In this document: positions 36,885-45,009 of the stretch, piece by piece
Layout of the letters: each line of letters begins with the position of its first letter
Position numbering within the stretch: the first letter of the stretch is position 1
Source: Pelosinus propionicus DSM 13327
GTDB lineage: Bacteria > Bacillota > Negativicutes > DSM-13327
Reading direction: 5' to 3'
Assembly (NCBI RefSeq): GCF_900114615.1
Contig: NZ_FOTS01000001.1
Location: 62,001 to 126,000 of the forward strand
Length of the DNA: 64,000 nucleotides
Position numbers and translations under genes: made by a program
Notes under the pieces: generated by a model
Seen by the model: only the letters and a program-made list of their open reading frames with translations
Told to the model about the DNA's origin: nothing
The model's database searches: none

Positions 36885-37925
36885 ATGGCTGATAAAAAGA
36901 CGATAAAAAAAATTATCGCTGGTGTTTTAAGTTTAGCTGTGGTAGGTCTTGTTGCTTACGGTGCTAATCTAGGTAATAAGCATGCTGCTGCTGGTAAGGA
37001 ATCCGCCGTCGCTGCTGATGGCGGATTGTATCCGATTCGTACGGTTTCTCAGACAGCTTGCAGCTCTACTCCATGGGTTGTAACCGACCAATTGGGCTTT
37101 TTCAAAGAAGAAGGTTTACAAGTCGTTTATACTGGTGATACTCAACCGAATCAAATTGTTCCATCTATTTTAAATGGTTCGAATGATGTAAGCACTGCTC
37201 ACCCTAATAATCTTGCAGTTGCTATAGCTGGCGGGGCTAAAATAAAAGGAGTTGTACGAGCTGGTATCGATCCGACACCGGATAAAGATCCGAAACTGCG
37301 TCATATGAACTGGTACATCAATCCAAATGTAAATCCTGACATTCATACTTTTGCAGACTTAAACAAGTTACCAGGACAGGTCAAATTTTCATTAATTACG
37401 CCAAACCAATGCTCTGATTTTTTAGGCAATAGTATTGCTGATAAAAATAATGTTCCTAGAAGTAAAATTGAATGGGTAACGATGCCTGATGTTCAAGCAG
37501 TGCAGGCTCTAAAACAAGGACTCGTAACAGTGGCTGGTGTGCATCCTCCTTTTTATAAATCAATGGAAGATGCGGGTATGGTTAAAATTGCTGATAGTCT
37601 GGATGCTGGTGTAGGTATAGCAGGAGGTATTGGTTATTACTATTTCACTACTGACTTTATTGAGAAACATCCAGATATAATCAAGAAATTTGCCAGAGCC
37701 ATTGCCAAAGGACAAAGATGGGCGAATGATCATCCAGAAGAAGCCCGGAAAATGACAGAAGACTGGATCCATGTACCTGTTAATGCCACTCACTATTATG
37801 CTACGGATACTAAGATTGTTGAGTCAGAGATTGATCCTTGGCTTGCAGACTTAGAAAATACAGGTGTACTTCCTAAAGGTAAAATTAAGCCTTCGGACAT
37901 GGTTATTCATACTTTTGACAATTAG
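36885..37925 (+). CDS. Substrate-binding protein, NrtA/SsuA-like (copy 2)
   Basis: 346 residues; AAAGGAGG before ATG. Nearly identical to copy 1 over most of its length; in the middle (about codons 70-330) even the DNA matches almost base for base, while the signal region has drifted. This indicates a recent tandem duplication or ongoing gene conversion. Differences cluster at the N-terminus and in a few positions such as STAH versus SGAH and PRSKIEW versus SRSKIEW. Confidence 0.87.
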   Translation: MADKKTIKKIIAGVLSLAVVGLVAYGANLGNKHAAAGKESAVAADGGLYPIRTVSQTACSSTPWVVTDQLGFFKEEGLQVVYTGDTQPNQIVPSILNGSNDVSTAHPNNLAVAIAGGAKIKGVVRAGIDPTPDKDPKLRHMNWYINPNVNPDIHTFADLNKLPGQVKFSLITPNQCSDFLGNSIADKNNVPRSKIEWVTMPDVQAVQALKQGLVTVAGVHPPFYKSMEDAGMVKIADSLDAGVGIAGGIGYYYFTTDFIEKHPDIIKKFARAIAKGQRWANDHPEEARKMTEDWIHVPVNATHYYATDTKIVESEIDPWLADLENTGVLPKGKIKPSDMVIHTFDN

Positions 37926-37958
37926 GCAGCGAAAACAATATTTAGTTTATAAACAATT

Positions 37959-38010
37959 AAACCATCTGTAGAAGAATGTAAGTAGTATTCTTCCACAGAT
38001 GGTTTTTCTT
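37959..38010 (+). terminator. Terminator after the duplicated binding proteins
   Basis: AAACCATCTGT and ACAGATGGTTT pair around an inner GAAGAAT/ATTCTTC stem, followed by a T run. It ends the transporter transcript and faces the minus-strand ABC genes. Confidence 0.85.
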
Positions 38011-38041
38011 TGTAAGAAAAGAAATATAAAAGTTCTATTTT

Positions 38042-38722
38042 TTAGGACGCAGCGTTATCGTAGATGATTGGTTTTAGTGTTCCGTTTTCTAAATGAAAGG
38101 TTTGGTCAGTCTGATTTGCCAAATTAAGGTCATGGGTAACGATGACGACTCCTGCTCCTTCTGTACGTGCCGTAAGCAGGCACTCTGCTACTTCTTTGGC
38201 AAGAGCAGGATCAAGGTCATTGGTTGGCTCATCTGCAAGCAAGATCGGTGGTTTCAGCAGCAGAGCGCGAGCAAGGGAAATTCGTCGTAATTGACCAAGA
38301 CTAAGTTCTTGTGGTTTATGATCCAAACGATGGCTTAATCCGAAGCGTTCCAGCAAGTCTTTGGCCTGTTGCTCTATTTTATCGCCTCTTCTAATAAACC
38401 ATGCAGGCGCCATGACGTTTTCTAAGGCAGTAAGAGAATTGATCAAACGAGCTCTTTGAAAGACAAAGCCAAGATACTGTCCTCGCAGGTTGGCTAGTTG
38501 ATAAGAATCCAATCCCCCAATATCAATAGCATCTACAAGTACGTTACCGGAAGTTGCCCGCTGCAACAGTCCCATAATGGATAGCAGCGTAGTTTTACCA
38601 CCGCCAGAGTGTCCAATAATAGCAATTGCAGTTCCTTTCGCCAGGGTAAAGGAAACCTTTGATATAATAACATCATCGCCATATTTCTTTTCAATATTAC
38701 GGAGTTCTAGTAGAGTATTCAT
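38042..38722 (-). CDS. ABC ATPase, LolD/MacB type
   Basis: 226 residues. Start placed at 38722 because GGGAGG lies just upstream on the minus strand. Walker A GHSGGGKTT, signature LSLGQLRR, Walker B PILLADEPTNDLDP. The signature LSLGQ is a variant of LSGGQ. It couples to the FtsX-like permease directly upstream in the operon. Such pairs move lipids, peptides or siderophore-like compounds, or act mechanically, rather than importing small anions. Confidence 0.88.
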   Translation of the reverse strand: MNTLLELRNIEKKYGDDVIISKVSFTLAKGTAIAIIGHSGGGKTTLLSIMGLLQRATSGNVLVDAIDIGGLDSYQLANLRGQYLGFVFQRARLINSLTALENVMAPAWFIRRGDKIEQQAKDLLERFGLSHRLDHKPQELSLGQLRRISLARALLLKPPILLADEPTNDLDPALAKEVAECLLTARTEGAGVVIVTHDLNLANQTDQTFHLENGTLKPIIYDNAAS

Positions 38723-38735
38723 ATTTGTCCTCCCA

Positions 38736-39935
38736 TCAATCAAATTCTCCACGGGTCATAACCGTGCTGGGATCAATGCGACTGCCCTGATATGCAGGCA
38801 GCCAGGCAGCTAAAGCTCCTAATCCAGTGAACACTATGATAATTCCAATTGCAATGCTGGCAAGAAATCCCCATGAAGGATGAACAAAGGGAAAGGATTG
38901 ATAGGCTTCTAATAATGTTAAGCTCCCTTTATATAATCCACTACCTAATAACAAACCGATAATTGAGCCTGTTAAGGATACGACTGCCGCTTCGCCGACA
39001 ATCACCAATCCGATATCCCGTCCTGTTGCGCCAAAGGCCAGATAAAGTCCCCACTCTGCTTGACGTTCCCATGTCAAGGTATAAAAGCGGGAAAACAGAT
39101 GCAACAAAGAGGTCAATACAGTTAAAGATCCAATACCACCGATTAATATAGCGAAAACAGTAAACTGGTCCGCAATGCGTTTTTTTACTTCAGCAGCGAC
39201 AATCGGCTTCATGAGTCCAACTTCTTGAATATCACTTACCACTTTATCAATATTGGCATCATTATCAACTTTCACCAAAATAGTGGAAATGAGACCAGAA
39301 GGAGGGCCCATCCTGTCCCAAACTTTTTTTAATGTTCCATCACTAGAAACTACCCTTCTAGCCTCGTTCATGCTGACGAGCAAAGAATAATCAAGAGTTG
39401 TTCCCGTTTCTTCAGCGATGGCAATAATGTTGTACCACTTACCTAATATTGAGATTTTATTTTGGGCCCAAACTGGTACTTTTGCGCCTAAAATTACTTC
39501 ATCATCTTTAAGTTCGGTTTTGTGTGCCTTTTTTAGCCAGGGAGCTAGAATCCAATCGCTAGTAGGATCATATCCGATCATGCGATTTTTTGTTCCAATA
39601 TCATGGCAATCTGCTGACAAAGAATGGGTGAAGAATTGAGGCGTAACCGAATGTATCCCCTTAACAGCCCGTACGCCATCTACTAGTTCCTTTGGCATGT
39701 AAGAATTAGCGGCTGCCCCTCCAAACAAAAGCAGACTGGGTTCTAGCGTCTCACCAAAGGGGACAATAACGATGTCCGCCCCCATACGCTGCTTAGAAAG
39801 CTCCATACCTGACGAGACTCCGTTATAAACAGCTAAGATGCTAAATACAATAGCTATGCCGACGGCGATAGAGCCGACAATAGTTAGGCTTTGCAGCCTA
39901 CGATGCAGTAAGCTTTTCCAAATAAGTAATAGCAA
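38736..39935 (-). CDS. FtsX/MacB-like ABC permease
   Basis: 399 residues. One N-terminal helix (LTIVGSIAVGIAIVFSILAVY), a large extracytoplasmic domain (about residues 45-265), then three C-terminal helices: the MacB/FtsX topology. Partner of the LolD-like ATPase. The family is found with DUF4418 and NapH-like polyferredoxin genes in several anaerobes, and both types are present in this window though apart. Confidence 0.86.
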   Translation of the reverse strand: MLLLIWKSLLHRRLQSLTIVGSIAVGIAIVFSILAVYNGVSSGMELSKQRMGADIVIVPFGETLEPSLLLFGGAAANSYMPKELVDGVRAVKGIHSVTPQFFTHSLSADCHDIGTKNRMIGYDPTSDWILAPWLKKAHKTELKDDEVILGAKVPVWAQNKISILGKWYNIIAIAEETGTTLDYSLLVSMNEARRVVSSDGTLKKVWDRMGPPSGLISTILVKVDNDANIDKVVSDIQEVGLMKPIVAAEVKKRIADQFTVFAILIGGIGSLTVLTSLLHLFSRFYTLTWERQAEWGLYLAFGATGRDIGLVIVGEAAVVSLTGSIIGLLLGSGLYKGSLTLLEAYQSFPFVHPSWGFLASIAIGIIIVFTGLGALAAWLPAYQGSRIDPSTVMTRGEFD

Positions 39936-39991
39936 AATCTTTTTCTCCTCTCAGCAATCCTTTGACTTTATAATGTAAATAGGCTATAAGG

Positions 39992-40393
39992 TTAGCTCTC
40001 CTTGCTGCTATCCCAAGTAGTCCAGACAATTCCAGCCCCTGTTACAGCTAGTAGGGAGGCGCCAATAGTAAGGAAAAAGGTGGTTTTTAAACAAGAACCA
40101 TTTTCGCAAATGCCGATAGCCCAGGATTGGGGCAGAAGGATACTGCTAATTGCCAGTAATATAATGATAAATCCAGCTAATAAACGGGCTTCATTTGTAC
40201 GCAATACCAGTAATGCAGCAGAAACAATAACAGCTATTAACGTGATAATAAATTCTGCCTGATAAGTATAATGGCAGGTCATTGGGCTGCCAGCCTTCGT
40301 AAGTCCATCGCAAATCGGTACAAGTATCGGCAAAATCAGTAAAAAGAGACTAATGGAGACTGCAATCCAAGATAATAACTTATATTTTTTCAT
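39992..40393 (-). CDS. DUF4418-family membrane protein
   Basis: About 133 residues. Start at 40393 gives a good distance to GGAG; the ATG at 40399 is too close to it. Four hydrophobic helices; conserved cysteines in CDGLTKAGSPMTCHYTYQAE and GICENGSCLKTT. The MTCHYT motif is characteristic of DUF4418. Function unknown; usually beside FtsX-type ABC exporters, as here. The cysteine pairs suggest a thiol or metal role. Confidence 0.8.
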   Translation of the reverse strand: MKKYKLLSWIAVSISLFLLILPILVPICDGLTKAGSPMTCHYTYQAEFIITLIAVIVSAALLVLRTNEARLLAGFIIILLAISSILLPQSWAIGICENGSCLKTTFFLTIGASLLAVTGAGIVWTTWDSSKES

Positions 40394-40589
40394 TTCCATC
40401 AGCTCCTTTTTTATTTTCCGAGGTCGTGCTCATGTTGCTCAGCAGGATAGCACCAGTTGATAAAGTGGACTGGTGATGCTCGTGATTTCCGTTGTTGCGA
40501 AAAGGTATGCGGTTTACTCCATTGTATAAAATCCCAATTCCCAGCAAGAAGATCAAAAATGCGATGGCTAAAAACTTTTGTACTGTCAT
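40380..40589 (-). CDS. Small single-helix membrane protein
   Basis: 69 residues; AAAGGAGGG before the ATG on the minus strand. One N-terminal helix (FLAIAFLIFLLGIGILY), then a polar tail with a NHEHHQ cluster that might bind metal. First gene of the minus-strand ABC operon, overlapping the DUF4418 gene. Not recognised as a known family. Confidence 0.65.
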   Translation of the reverse strand: MTVQKFLAIAFLIFLLGIGILYNGVNRIPFRNNGNHEHHQSTLSTGAILLSNMSTTSENKKGADGNEKI

Positions 40590-40639
40590 GATGATATTCC
40601 CTCCTTTATAAATTCTAAAAATATAAACATCAATCTTTA

Positions 40640-40708
40640 AAATAAGAAAAGGTCAGATTAAATTTTCCTCAGAAAATTTAATCTGACCTTTGGTTATACC
40701 AATCAGTC
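40640..40708 (-). promoter_or_regulatory. Leader element copy 16 (minus strand)
   Basis: On the minus strand: GACU-GA-UUGG, loop UAUAA, CCAA-A-GGUC (40708 down to 40685). The UUGG/CCAA inner stem is found in no other copy and is strong covariation evidence. The terminator pairs AAGGTCAGATTAAATTTTC with its complement, then U. It controls the DUF4418/ABC operon. Confidence 0.9.
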
Positions 40709-40788
40709 GTGTAGATAGCTTAAGTTTTAATGCTACGATATCATAACTTTTTAGTTTAATTGGTGTTCGTTCTAGTTCTCTTTGTCAT

Positions 40789-40817
40789 ATTATAACCGTC
40801 TTTATATATGAATGCAA
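40789..40817 (-). promoter_or_regulatory. Promoter of the DUF4418/ABC operon
   Basis: On the minus strand: TTGCAT (40817-40812), a 17-base spacer, TATAAT (40794-40789). Confidence 0.72.
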
Positions 40818-41033
40818 AGGTTTGTTATTCTTAATTAAATAAAGCTAGTTTATCTTGTTGAATATATTTAGCCTTTTGTTTATCAACTTAGAATAATTCA
40901 TAATTAAATTACCAGTGAAGACAGGCATATCTTTCTTAAGCATCTTTTAATCTATTATGATTGAAAACCGTATCATTGTCTACTGTCCAAAAGTACTATT
41001 CATTACTGAAAATGCTAATGAGAAAGATTATTA

Positions 41034-41062
41034 TTGACAAAATTGAATTTTCCTATTAAGTT
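41034..41062 (+). promoter_or_regulatory. Possible promoter of the two-component genes
   Basis: TTGACA 41034-41039, with a weak -10 (TAAGTT 41057-41062) at 17 bases. No leader element follows, unlike the surrounding operons. Confidence 0.45.
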
Positions 41063-41103
41063 TTAAATGAACTATGTAATGATTCTAATTATGGAGCTAA
41101 TGT

Positions 41104-41940
41104 ATGAATATGAAAAGAATGAAATGGATCTCTGCATTATGTACCACTCTCTTCATTGGTGTATTTGAATTTGTACGGCATTATTTCTTGGATTTTATAT
41201 CGATGAGTTGGGGAAATCTATTGGTTGCTGTTGTGACTGGGATATTATTTTATATCTATTTTCATGGTATTTTTTCTCTTTTGGAAAATCTCTACTATAA
41301 ACTGCAAAAAGGGCAAGAAGAGAGGGCTGTTTTGCAAGAGCGAGATAGAATTGCTCGAGAATTACATGATAGTGTTTCTCAAGCTTTATTCTTTATGAAT
41401 GTTAAGGTAATGGAGATTGGTACGGCTCTTAAGCAGCAGCGTCAGCCCTTAGCAGAAGTAAAAGAATTGCAGGAGGCTATTAAATTTACCGATGCAGATA
41501 TACGGCAGCATATCTTTGCATTACAGAAAGTGACTCATGAGAATATTAATTTAGTGGATGTTATTCAAAACTATATTAATGTTTATAAAGAGCAAAATAA
41601 TATAAATGTGGACTTAGTGATAAGAGGTAATGGTAATAGTAGGTTAAATAACTATGTAAAATCCCAGTTGTTTCGTATTTTTCAGGAACTTTTATTTAAT
41701 ATTCGTAAGCACGCTGAAGCGAAGCAAGTGGATGTTAGTTTACTAGCGGATGAGCATCAATTTTCCATGATCATTTGTGATCATGGAAAGGGGTTTCCTA
41801 AAGAAGAATTAAACCCCAATAAAATGTCCTTTGGTTATAAAATGCTAAAAGATACTGCTTGCGCAATTGATGCTACATTGCAGATAGAAAGTATTTCAGG
41901 CAAGGGAACTACGGTAACTGTTAGCTTGGAATTAAAATAG
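41104..41940 (+). CDS. NarL-type sensor histidine kinase
   Basis: 278 residues. Two N-terminal membrane helices (about 10-55) with almost no external domain, so it probably senses within or near the membrane. HisKA_3 motif ERDRIARELHDSVSQAL with H88, then a coiled region and an HATPase domain (NIRKHAEAKQVDVSL, DHGKGFP, GKGTTVTVSL). It phosphorylates the response regulator 12 bases downstream. It is one of the two regulatory proteins in the accessory region and has no leader copy itself. Confidence 0.9.
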   Translation: MNMKRMKWISALCTTLFIGVFEFVRHYFLDFISMSWGNLLVAVVTGILFYIYFHGIFSLLENLYYKLQKGQEERAVLQERDRIARELHDSVSQALFFMNVKVMEIGTALKQQRQPLAEVKELQEAIKFTDADIRQHIFALQKVTHENINLVDVIQNYINVYKEQNNINVDLVIRGNGNSRLNNYVKSQLFRIFQELLFNIRKHAEAKQVDVSLLADEHQFSMIICDHGKGFPKEELNPNKMSFGYKMLKDTACAIDATLQIESISGKGTTVTVSLELK

Positions 41941-41952
41941 GAGGCTAAGTGA

Positions 41953-42588
41953 ATGACGATTAAGGTGTTAGTGGTAGATGATCACTTATTGTCCCGTAAA
42001 GGTATTATCAGTATTCTTTCATCTCATGCTATGTTTGAGATTATCGGGGAAGCAACGAATGGTCAAGAAGCTTTAGCAAAAGCAAAAGAGCTTATGCCAG
42101 ACCTTATTTTGATGGATATTCGAATGCCTGGTGGCAGTGGTTTAGAAGCTACAAGGCTGATTAAGGAAGACATGCCATATGTAAAAATTGTAATTTTAAG
42201 TGTATCTGATGATGTACAGGATTTTTTTGAGGCTATAAAGAAAGGTGCTCAGGGTTATTTATTAAAAAATATGGAGCCTGAATATTGGTTAGATTATATT
42301 ATCAGTATTGTCCAGGGAGAAGCACCCATTTCCCGAGAAGTTGCTAGTAAAATACTCCAGGAATTTTCGATTCAAAAGACGGATGCATCAGGGAGTAAAT
42401 TATCAGAAAGAGAAAAGGAAGTACTCCAATTAGTTAGTCAGGGCCTAGGAAATAAAGAGATAGGGAAAGTACTTTTCATTACAGAGAGTACTGTCAAAAA
42501 TCATTTGCGTAATATTTTAGATAAGCTTCATTTACAAAATCGTATGCAGCTTATTGCTTTTGCTTATAAAAATGGCTTGATTTCATAG
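41953..42588 (+). CDS. NarL/FixJ-type response regulator
   Basis: 211 residues. Receiver domain with phospho-acceptor D55 (LILMDIRMPG), then a LuxR-type helix-turn-helix (LSEREKEVLQLVSQGLGNKEIG ... TVKNHLRNIL). It should bind DNA. There is no ANTAR or other RNA-binding domain, so it is not the obvious reader of the leader elements, but it could control the promoters of the regulon or the gene for the antiterminator. Confidence 0.9.
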   Translation: MTIKVLVVDDHLLSRKGIISILSSHAMFEIIGEATNGQEALAKAKELMPDLILMDIRMPGGSGLEATRLIKEDMPYVKIVILSVSDDVQDFFEAIKKGAQGYLLKNMEPEYWLDYIISIVQGEAPISREVASKILQEFSIQKTDASGSKLSEREKEVLQLVSQGLGNKEIGKVLFITESTVKNHLRNILDKLHLQNRMQLIAFAYKNGLIS

Positions 42589-42659
42589 TCAGAAATTGTG
42601 AATAAAAATAAACTGATAACTTAGATTGCTGCATTTACAATGGAAATCATAAAAGCATA

Positions 42660-42687
42660 TTGACAAATCAGTGCAAAACATTATAAT
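42660..42687 (+). promoter_or_regulatory. Promoter of the ABC ATPase gene
   Basis: TTGACA 42660-42665, a 16-base spacer, TATAAT 42682-42687. About 100 transcribed bases precede the first of two leader copies. Confidence 0.78.
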
Positions 42688-42793
42688 AGAAGAAAAGTAA
42701 CGATTAGCAGTAATTAATTTGCGGGTTGCAATAAATTTAAAGTTATCTGTTCAGAGCATTGTAACGCAAATAATGGCAAATCAATAATGATAT

Positions 42794-42866
42794 AGCTGAT
42801 CAGTAGTATATGCTGAAGGTAAAGAAGTGATTACGATACGGTAAATCATTCTTTGCCTTTTTTAAA
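42794..42866 (+). promoter_or_regulatory. Leader element copy 17a (first of a tandem pair)
   Basis: GCU-GA-UCAG, loop UAGUAUAUG, CUGA-A-GGU (42795-42819). The terminator pairs AAGGTAAAGAA with TTCTTTGCCTT (inner GTGATT/AATCAT), then T. Confidence 0.85.
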
Positions 42867-42899
42867 TAATTAAATTGCTCTATTAAGAAGCAGCCACTT

Positions 42900-42957
42900 G
42901 CCGACTATAAAAAAAGTAGAGGTCAAGTTCCTAACTTAGGAACTTGACCTTTTTTAT
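42900..42957 (+). promoter_or_regulatory. Leader element copy 17b (second of a tandem pair)
   Basis: GCC-GA-CUAU, loop of seven A, GUAG-A-GGU (42900-42923). The only copy with C before the GA, and with a CUAU/GUAG stem that still pairs. The terminator pairs AGGTCAAGTTCCTAA with TTAGGAACTTGACCT, then T6. Confidence 0.85.
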
Positions 42958-42989
42958 ATAAAACCATAAATATGAGGAGTGAAAAACAC

Positions 42990-43877
42990 ATGTCAGAGAA
43001 TAAAATACCATTTGTAACATCAGTGCAGGAAAAAAGTGATAAAATTGTTGCTCGTAATATTCATCAAGTCTATAAAATTAAACAGCAGGATAGTGATAGC
43101 CTGACGAACTTTGAGGCAATTAAACAATTAAATCTTACTGTAAAGCAGGGTGAATTCCTGGCAATTGTAGGACCAAGTGGCTGCGGAAAATCAACATTTC
43201 TCGATATGATTGCTGGATTGGCAAAGCCTAGCTCAGGAGAAATATTCATTGATAATAGAAAAATTACTGGTCCGGCATTAGATCGAGGGATTGTATTGCA
43301 AGGTTATGCGTTATTTCCTTGGCGGACGGTACGAAAAAACGTAGAGTTTGGTTTAGAGATAAAAAAAATTCCTGAGAAAGATCGTAAGGATATTAGTCAG
43401 CGATATATTGAATTAGTAGGATTAAAAAACTTTGAAGAGCGCTATCCTCATGAATTATCAGGCGGTATGAAACAACGTGTAGCCATCGCTAGGGCGCTGG
43501 CATATGATCCGGAAGTATTGCTGATGGATGAGCCTTTTGCTGCTGTAGATGCACAAACTAGGGAAACTCTGCAGGAAGAATTATTGCGTATTTGGGAACA
43601 AACCCAAAAAACCATTGTGTTTGTTACTCATGGTATTGATGAAGCGGTATTTTTAGCTGATCGGGTTGCGGTTATGACTACAAATCCAGGTACAATTAAA
43701 GATATTATTACGATTAATTTACCAAGACCGCGAGATGGTATACGCTCTTCAGCTGAATTTGGCTGGGCAAGACATAAAATCTGGGAATTATTGCAGAATG
43801 ATCCATCTGCTGCACATAAGATAAAATCAGAAAAACAAGATATTGCAGATTTTATATCACCATCAGCAGCACTATAA
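42990..43877 (+). CDS. ABC importer ATPase, NrtD/SsuB/TauB type
   Basis: 295 residues from ATG 42990 after GAGGAGTG. Walker [11 protein letters not shown]-loop region [13 protein letters not shown], signature LSGGMKQR, Walker [13 protein letters not shown]. The C-terminus has the family extension seen in nitrate/sulfonate ATPases. It most likely energises the two permeases and two binding proteins at 34.0-37.9 kb, which lack their own ATPase. Control by two leaders in series may set its level separately from those genes. Confidence 0.88.
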   Translation: MSENKIPFVTSVQEKSDKIVARNIHQVYKIKQQDSDSLTNFEAIKQLNLTVKQGEFLAIVGPSGCGKSTFLDMIAGLAKPSSGEIFIDNRKITGPALDRGIVLQGYALFPWRTVRKNVEFGLEIKKIPEKDRKDISQRYIELVGLKNFEERYPHELSGGMKQRVAIARALAYDPEVLLMDEPFAAVDAQTRETLQEELLRIWEQTQKTIVFVTHGIDEAVFLADRVAVMTTNPGTIKDIITINLPRPRDGIRSSAEFGWARHKIWELLQNDPSAAHKIKSEKQDIADFISPSAAL

Positions 43878-43884
43878 ACGTAAA

Positions 43885-44156
43885 AGTAGAGGAATCATTG
43901 TCGATGGTGGTAATTTTAATTGGGATAATGGTAAATTTCCATGTTGCGTGATTTAGGTGCAGCAAATACTTCCTTTAATTTCTTTTTAATTTTTGCAAGG
44001 ATTAGAGACTTTCTCAATACGTCTGGAGTGGCATGTTGCCTGGTAAATCATCCAGCAAGTACGACTCATACAGCAGCTGCTGCCGGAAGAGCAATTAGTG
44101 AGTGGTATTACAGAGGATCTTATACGCTTTCCATTGGCCTGGAAGATATCTAGGAT
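43885..44156 (+). pseudogene. Decayed O-acetylhomoserine sulfhydrylase (metY-like) remnant
   Basis: Two fragments of this PLP-enzyme family are readable in different frames. Codons from 43891 give GIIVDGGNFNWDNGKFP, a mid-protein motif, then stop. From 43941 another frame gives LRDLGAANTSFNFFLIF, then after an internal loss LVNHPASTTH and LSIGLEDI, which are hallmark MetY C-terminal motifs in the right order. About 300 upstream residues, including the PLP lysine, are gone. So a sulfhydrylase gene once followed the ABC ATPase. MetY-type enzymes assimilate sulfide or methanethiol, which supports a sulfur role for the region. Confidence 0.75.
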
Positions 44157-44201
44157 TTACTGTATTATCTCGATAAAGTCCTTACTGTAAGTCAGTAATA
44201 T

Positions 44202-44240
44202 AACAAACCGGTCTCTACAGTTTGAGACCGGTTTGTTTTT
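44202..44240. terminator. Bidirectional terminator
   Basis: AACAAACCGGTCTC pairs with GAGACCGGTTTGTT, followed by T on the plus strand and a T-rich run on the minus strand. It separates the metY remnant from the minus-strand gene. Confidence 0.85.
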
Positions 44241-44631
44241 ATACTGTTTTCATCCATTTTTCAAATTCCTCGACGATTTCCTCTCGGGCAACTTGCACCG
44301 CCTCGCCGCTCCATTCTTGTCCAGTATCTCCATCATACCAGAGATCTTTGTTGGTGAATGTACCTGTTGGGTATAATTTTTCTTGTATGGCTGTATGCAT
44401 GCCATCGAGTAGGCTTTGCTTAATGGTTTTACGCGATGTCCGATGACCTGATTTTTCTGTTGGGGTTACCTCAAGGCCCGACTCTCCTTTACTGATTTCG
44501 ATATGCGATAATACTTTTCCTTGTGCTTGGGCTGTAGAAATGGACTGCCTAGCAGCACTGGTTGCTTGTTCATGGCTAATTGAGTCGTCAGACACGGTAA
44601 TTCTAATATTTCCTATGATTAGTTTATACAT
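44239..44631 (-). CDS. Hypothetical protein, 130 residues
   Basis: Start taken as ATG 44631, 8 bases from GGGAGG on the minus strand. A soluble protein with an N-terminal beta strand (YKLIIGNIRITVSDD), a Ser/Ala/Gln-rich helix, and a basic-then-acidic C-terminal half. No cysteines. I recognise no family. It stands alone between the regulon and leuS and has no leader copy. Confidence 0.65.
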   Translation of the reverse strand: MYKLIIGNIRITVSDDSISHEQATSAARQSISTAQAQGKVLSHIEISKGESGLEVTPTEKSGHRTSRKTIKQSLLDGMHTAIQEKLYPTGTFTNKDLWYDGDTGQEWSGEAVQVAREEIVEEFEKWMKTV

Positions 44632-44754
44632 AGAATACACCTCCCAAGAAAAAATATATTCATTTTAAAAAAAGATAGAACTAGATTTACGAATAGACAG
44701 AATAGTGGTAATTTGACTTTCAACATAGGGTGGGATATAATATTATACAAGTCC

Positions 44755-44995
44755 TAAGATACAGAGTAGTAGGCTTTATTTATGGTACAGAAAGTTGGCG
44801 GATGATGCGAGCCAGCCCTTAAATTTGCTGAACTCACTGTGGAGGATCAGTTATGAATTAATAATAGCTGACGCTTGATTAGTGTTAACAATCATTGAGA
44901 GGATGGCAACAGCTGTCAATCAGGGTGGTATCGCGGGTGTATATAACTCGTCCCTGGCTAATAAGCCAAGGGGCGGTTTTTTATTTTTTTATAAA
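44755..44995 (+). promoter_or_regulatory. T-box leader of leuS
   Basis: The conserved T-box sequence AGGGTGGTATCGCGGGT lies at 44922-44938. The terminator follows (CGTCCCTGGCT with AGCCAAGGGGCG, then a long T run). Upstream, GAACTC near 44830 could present the leucine codon CTC as specifier. Uncharged tRNA-Leu would favour antitermination. The 5' limit is approximate. Confidence 0.88.
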
Positions 44996-45009
44996 TAGGA
45001 GGATTTTAA

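Noticed and set aside
43941-44153. A functional 70-residue gene
   Set aside because: It is the C-terminal remnant of a MetY-like enzyme with internal loss and a frame change from the fragment just upstream; it lacks a good ribosome site.
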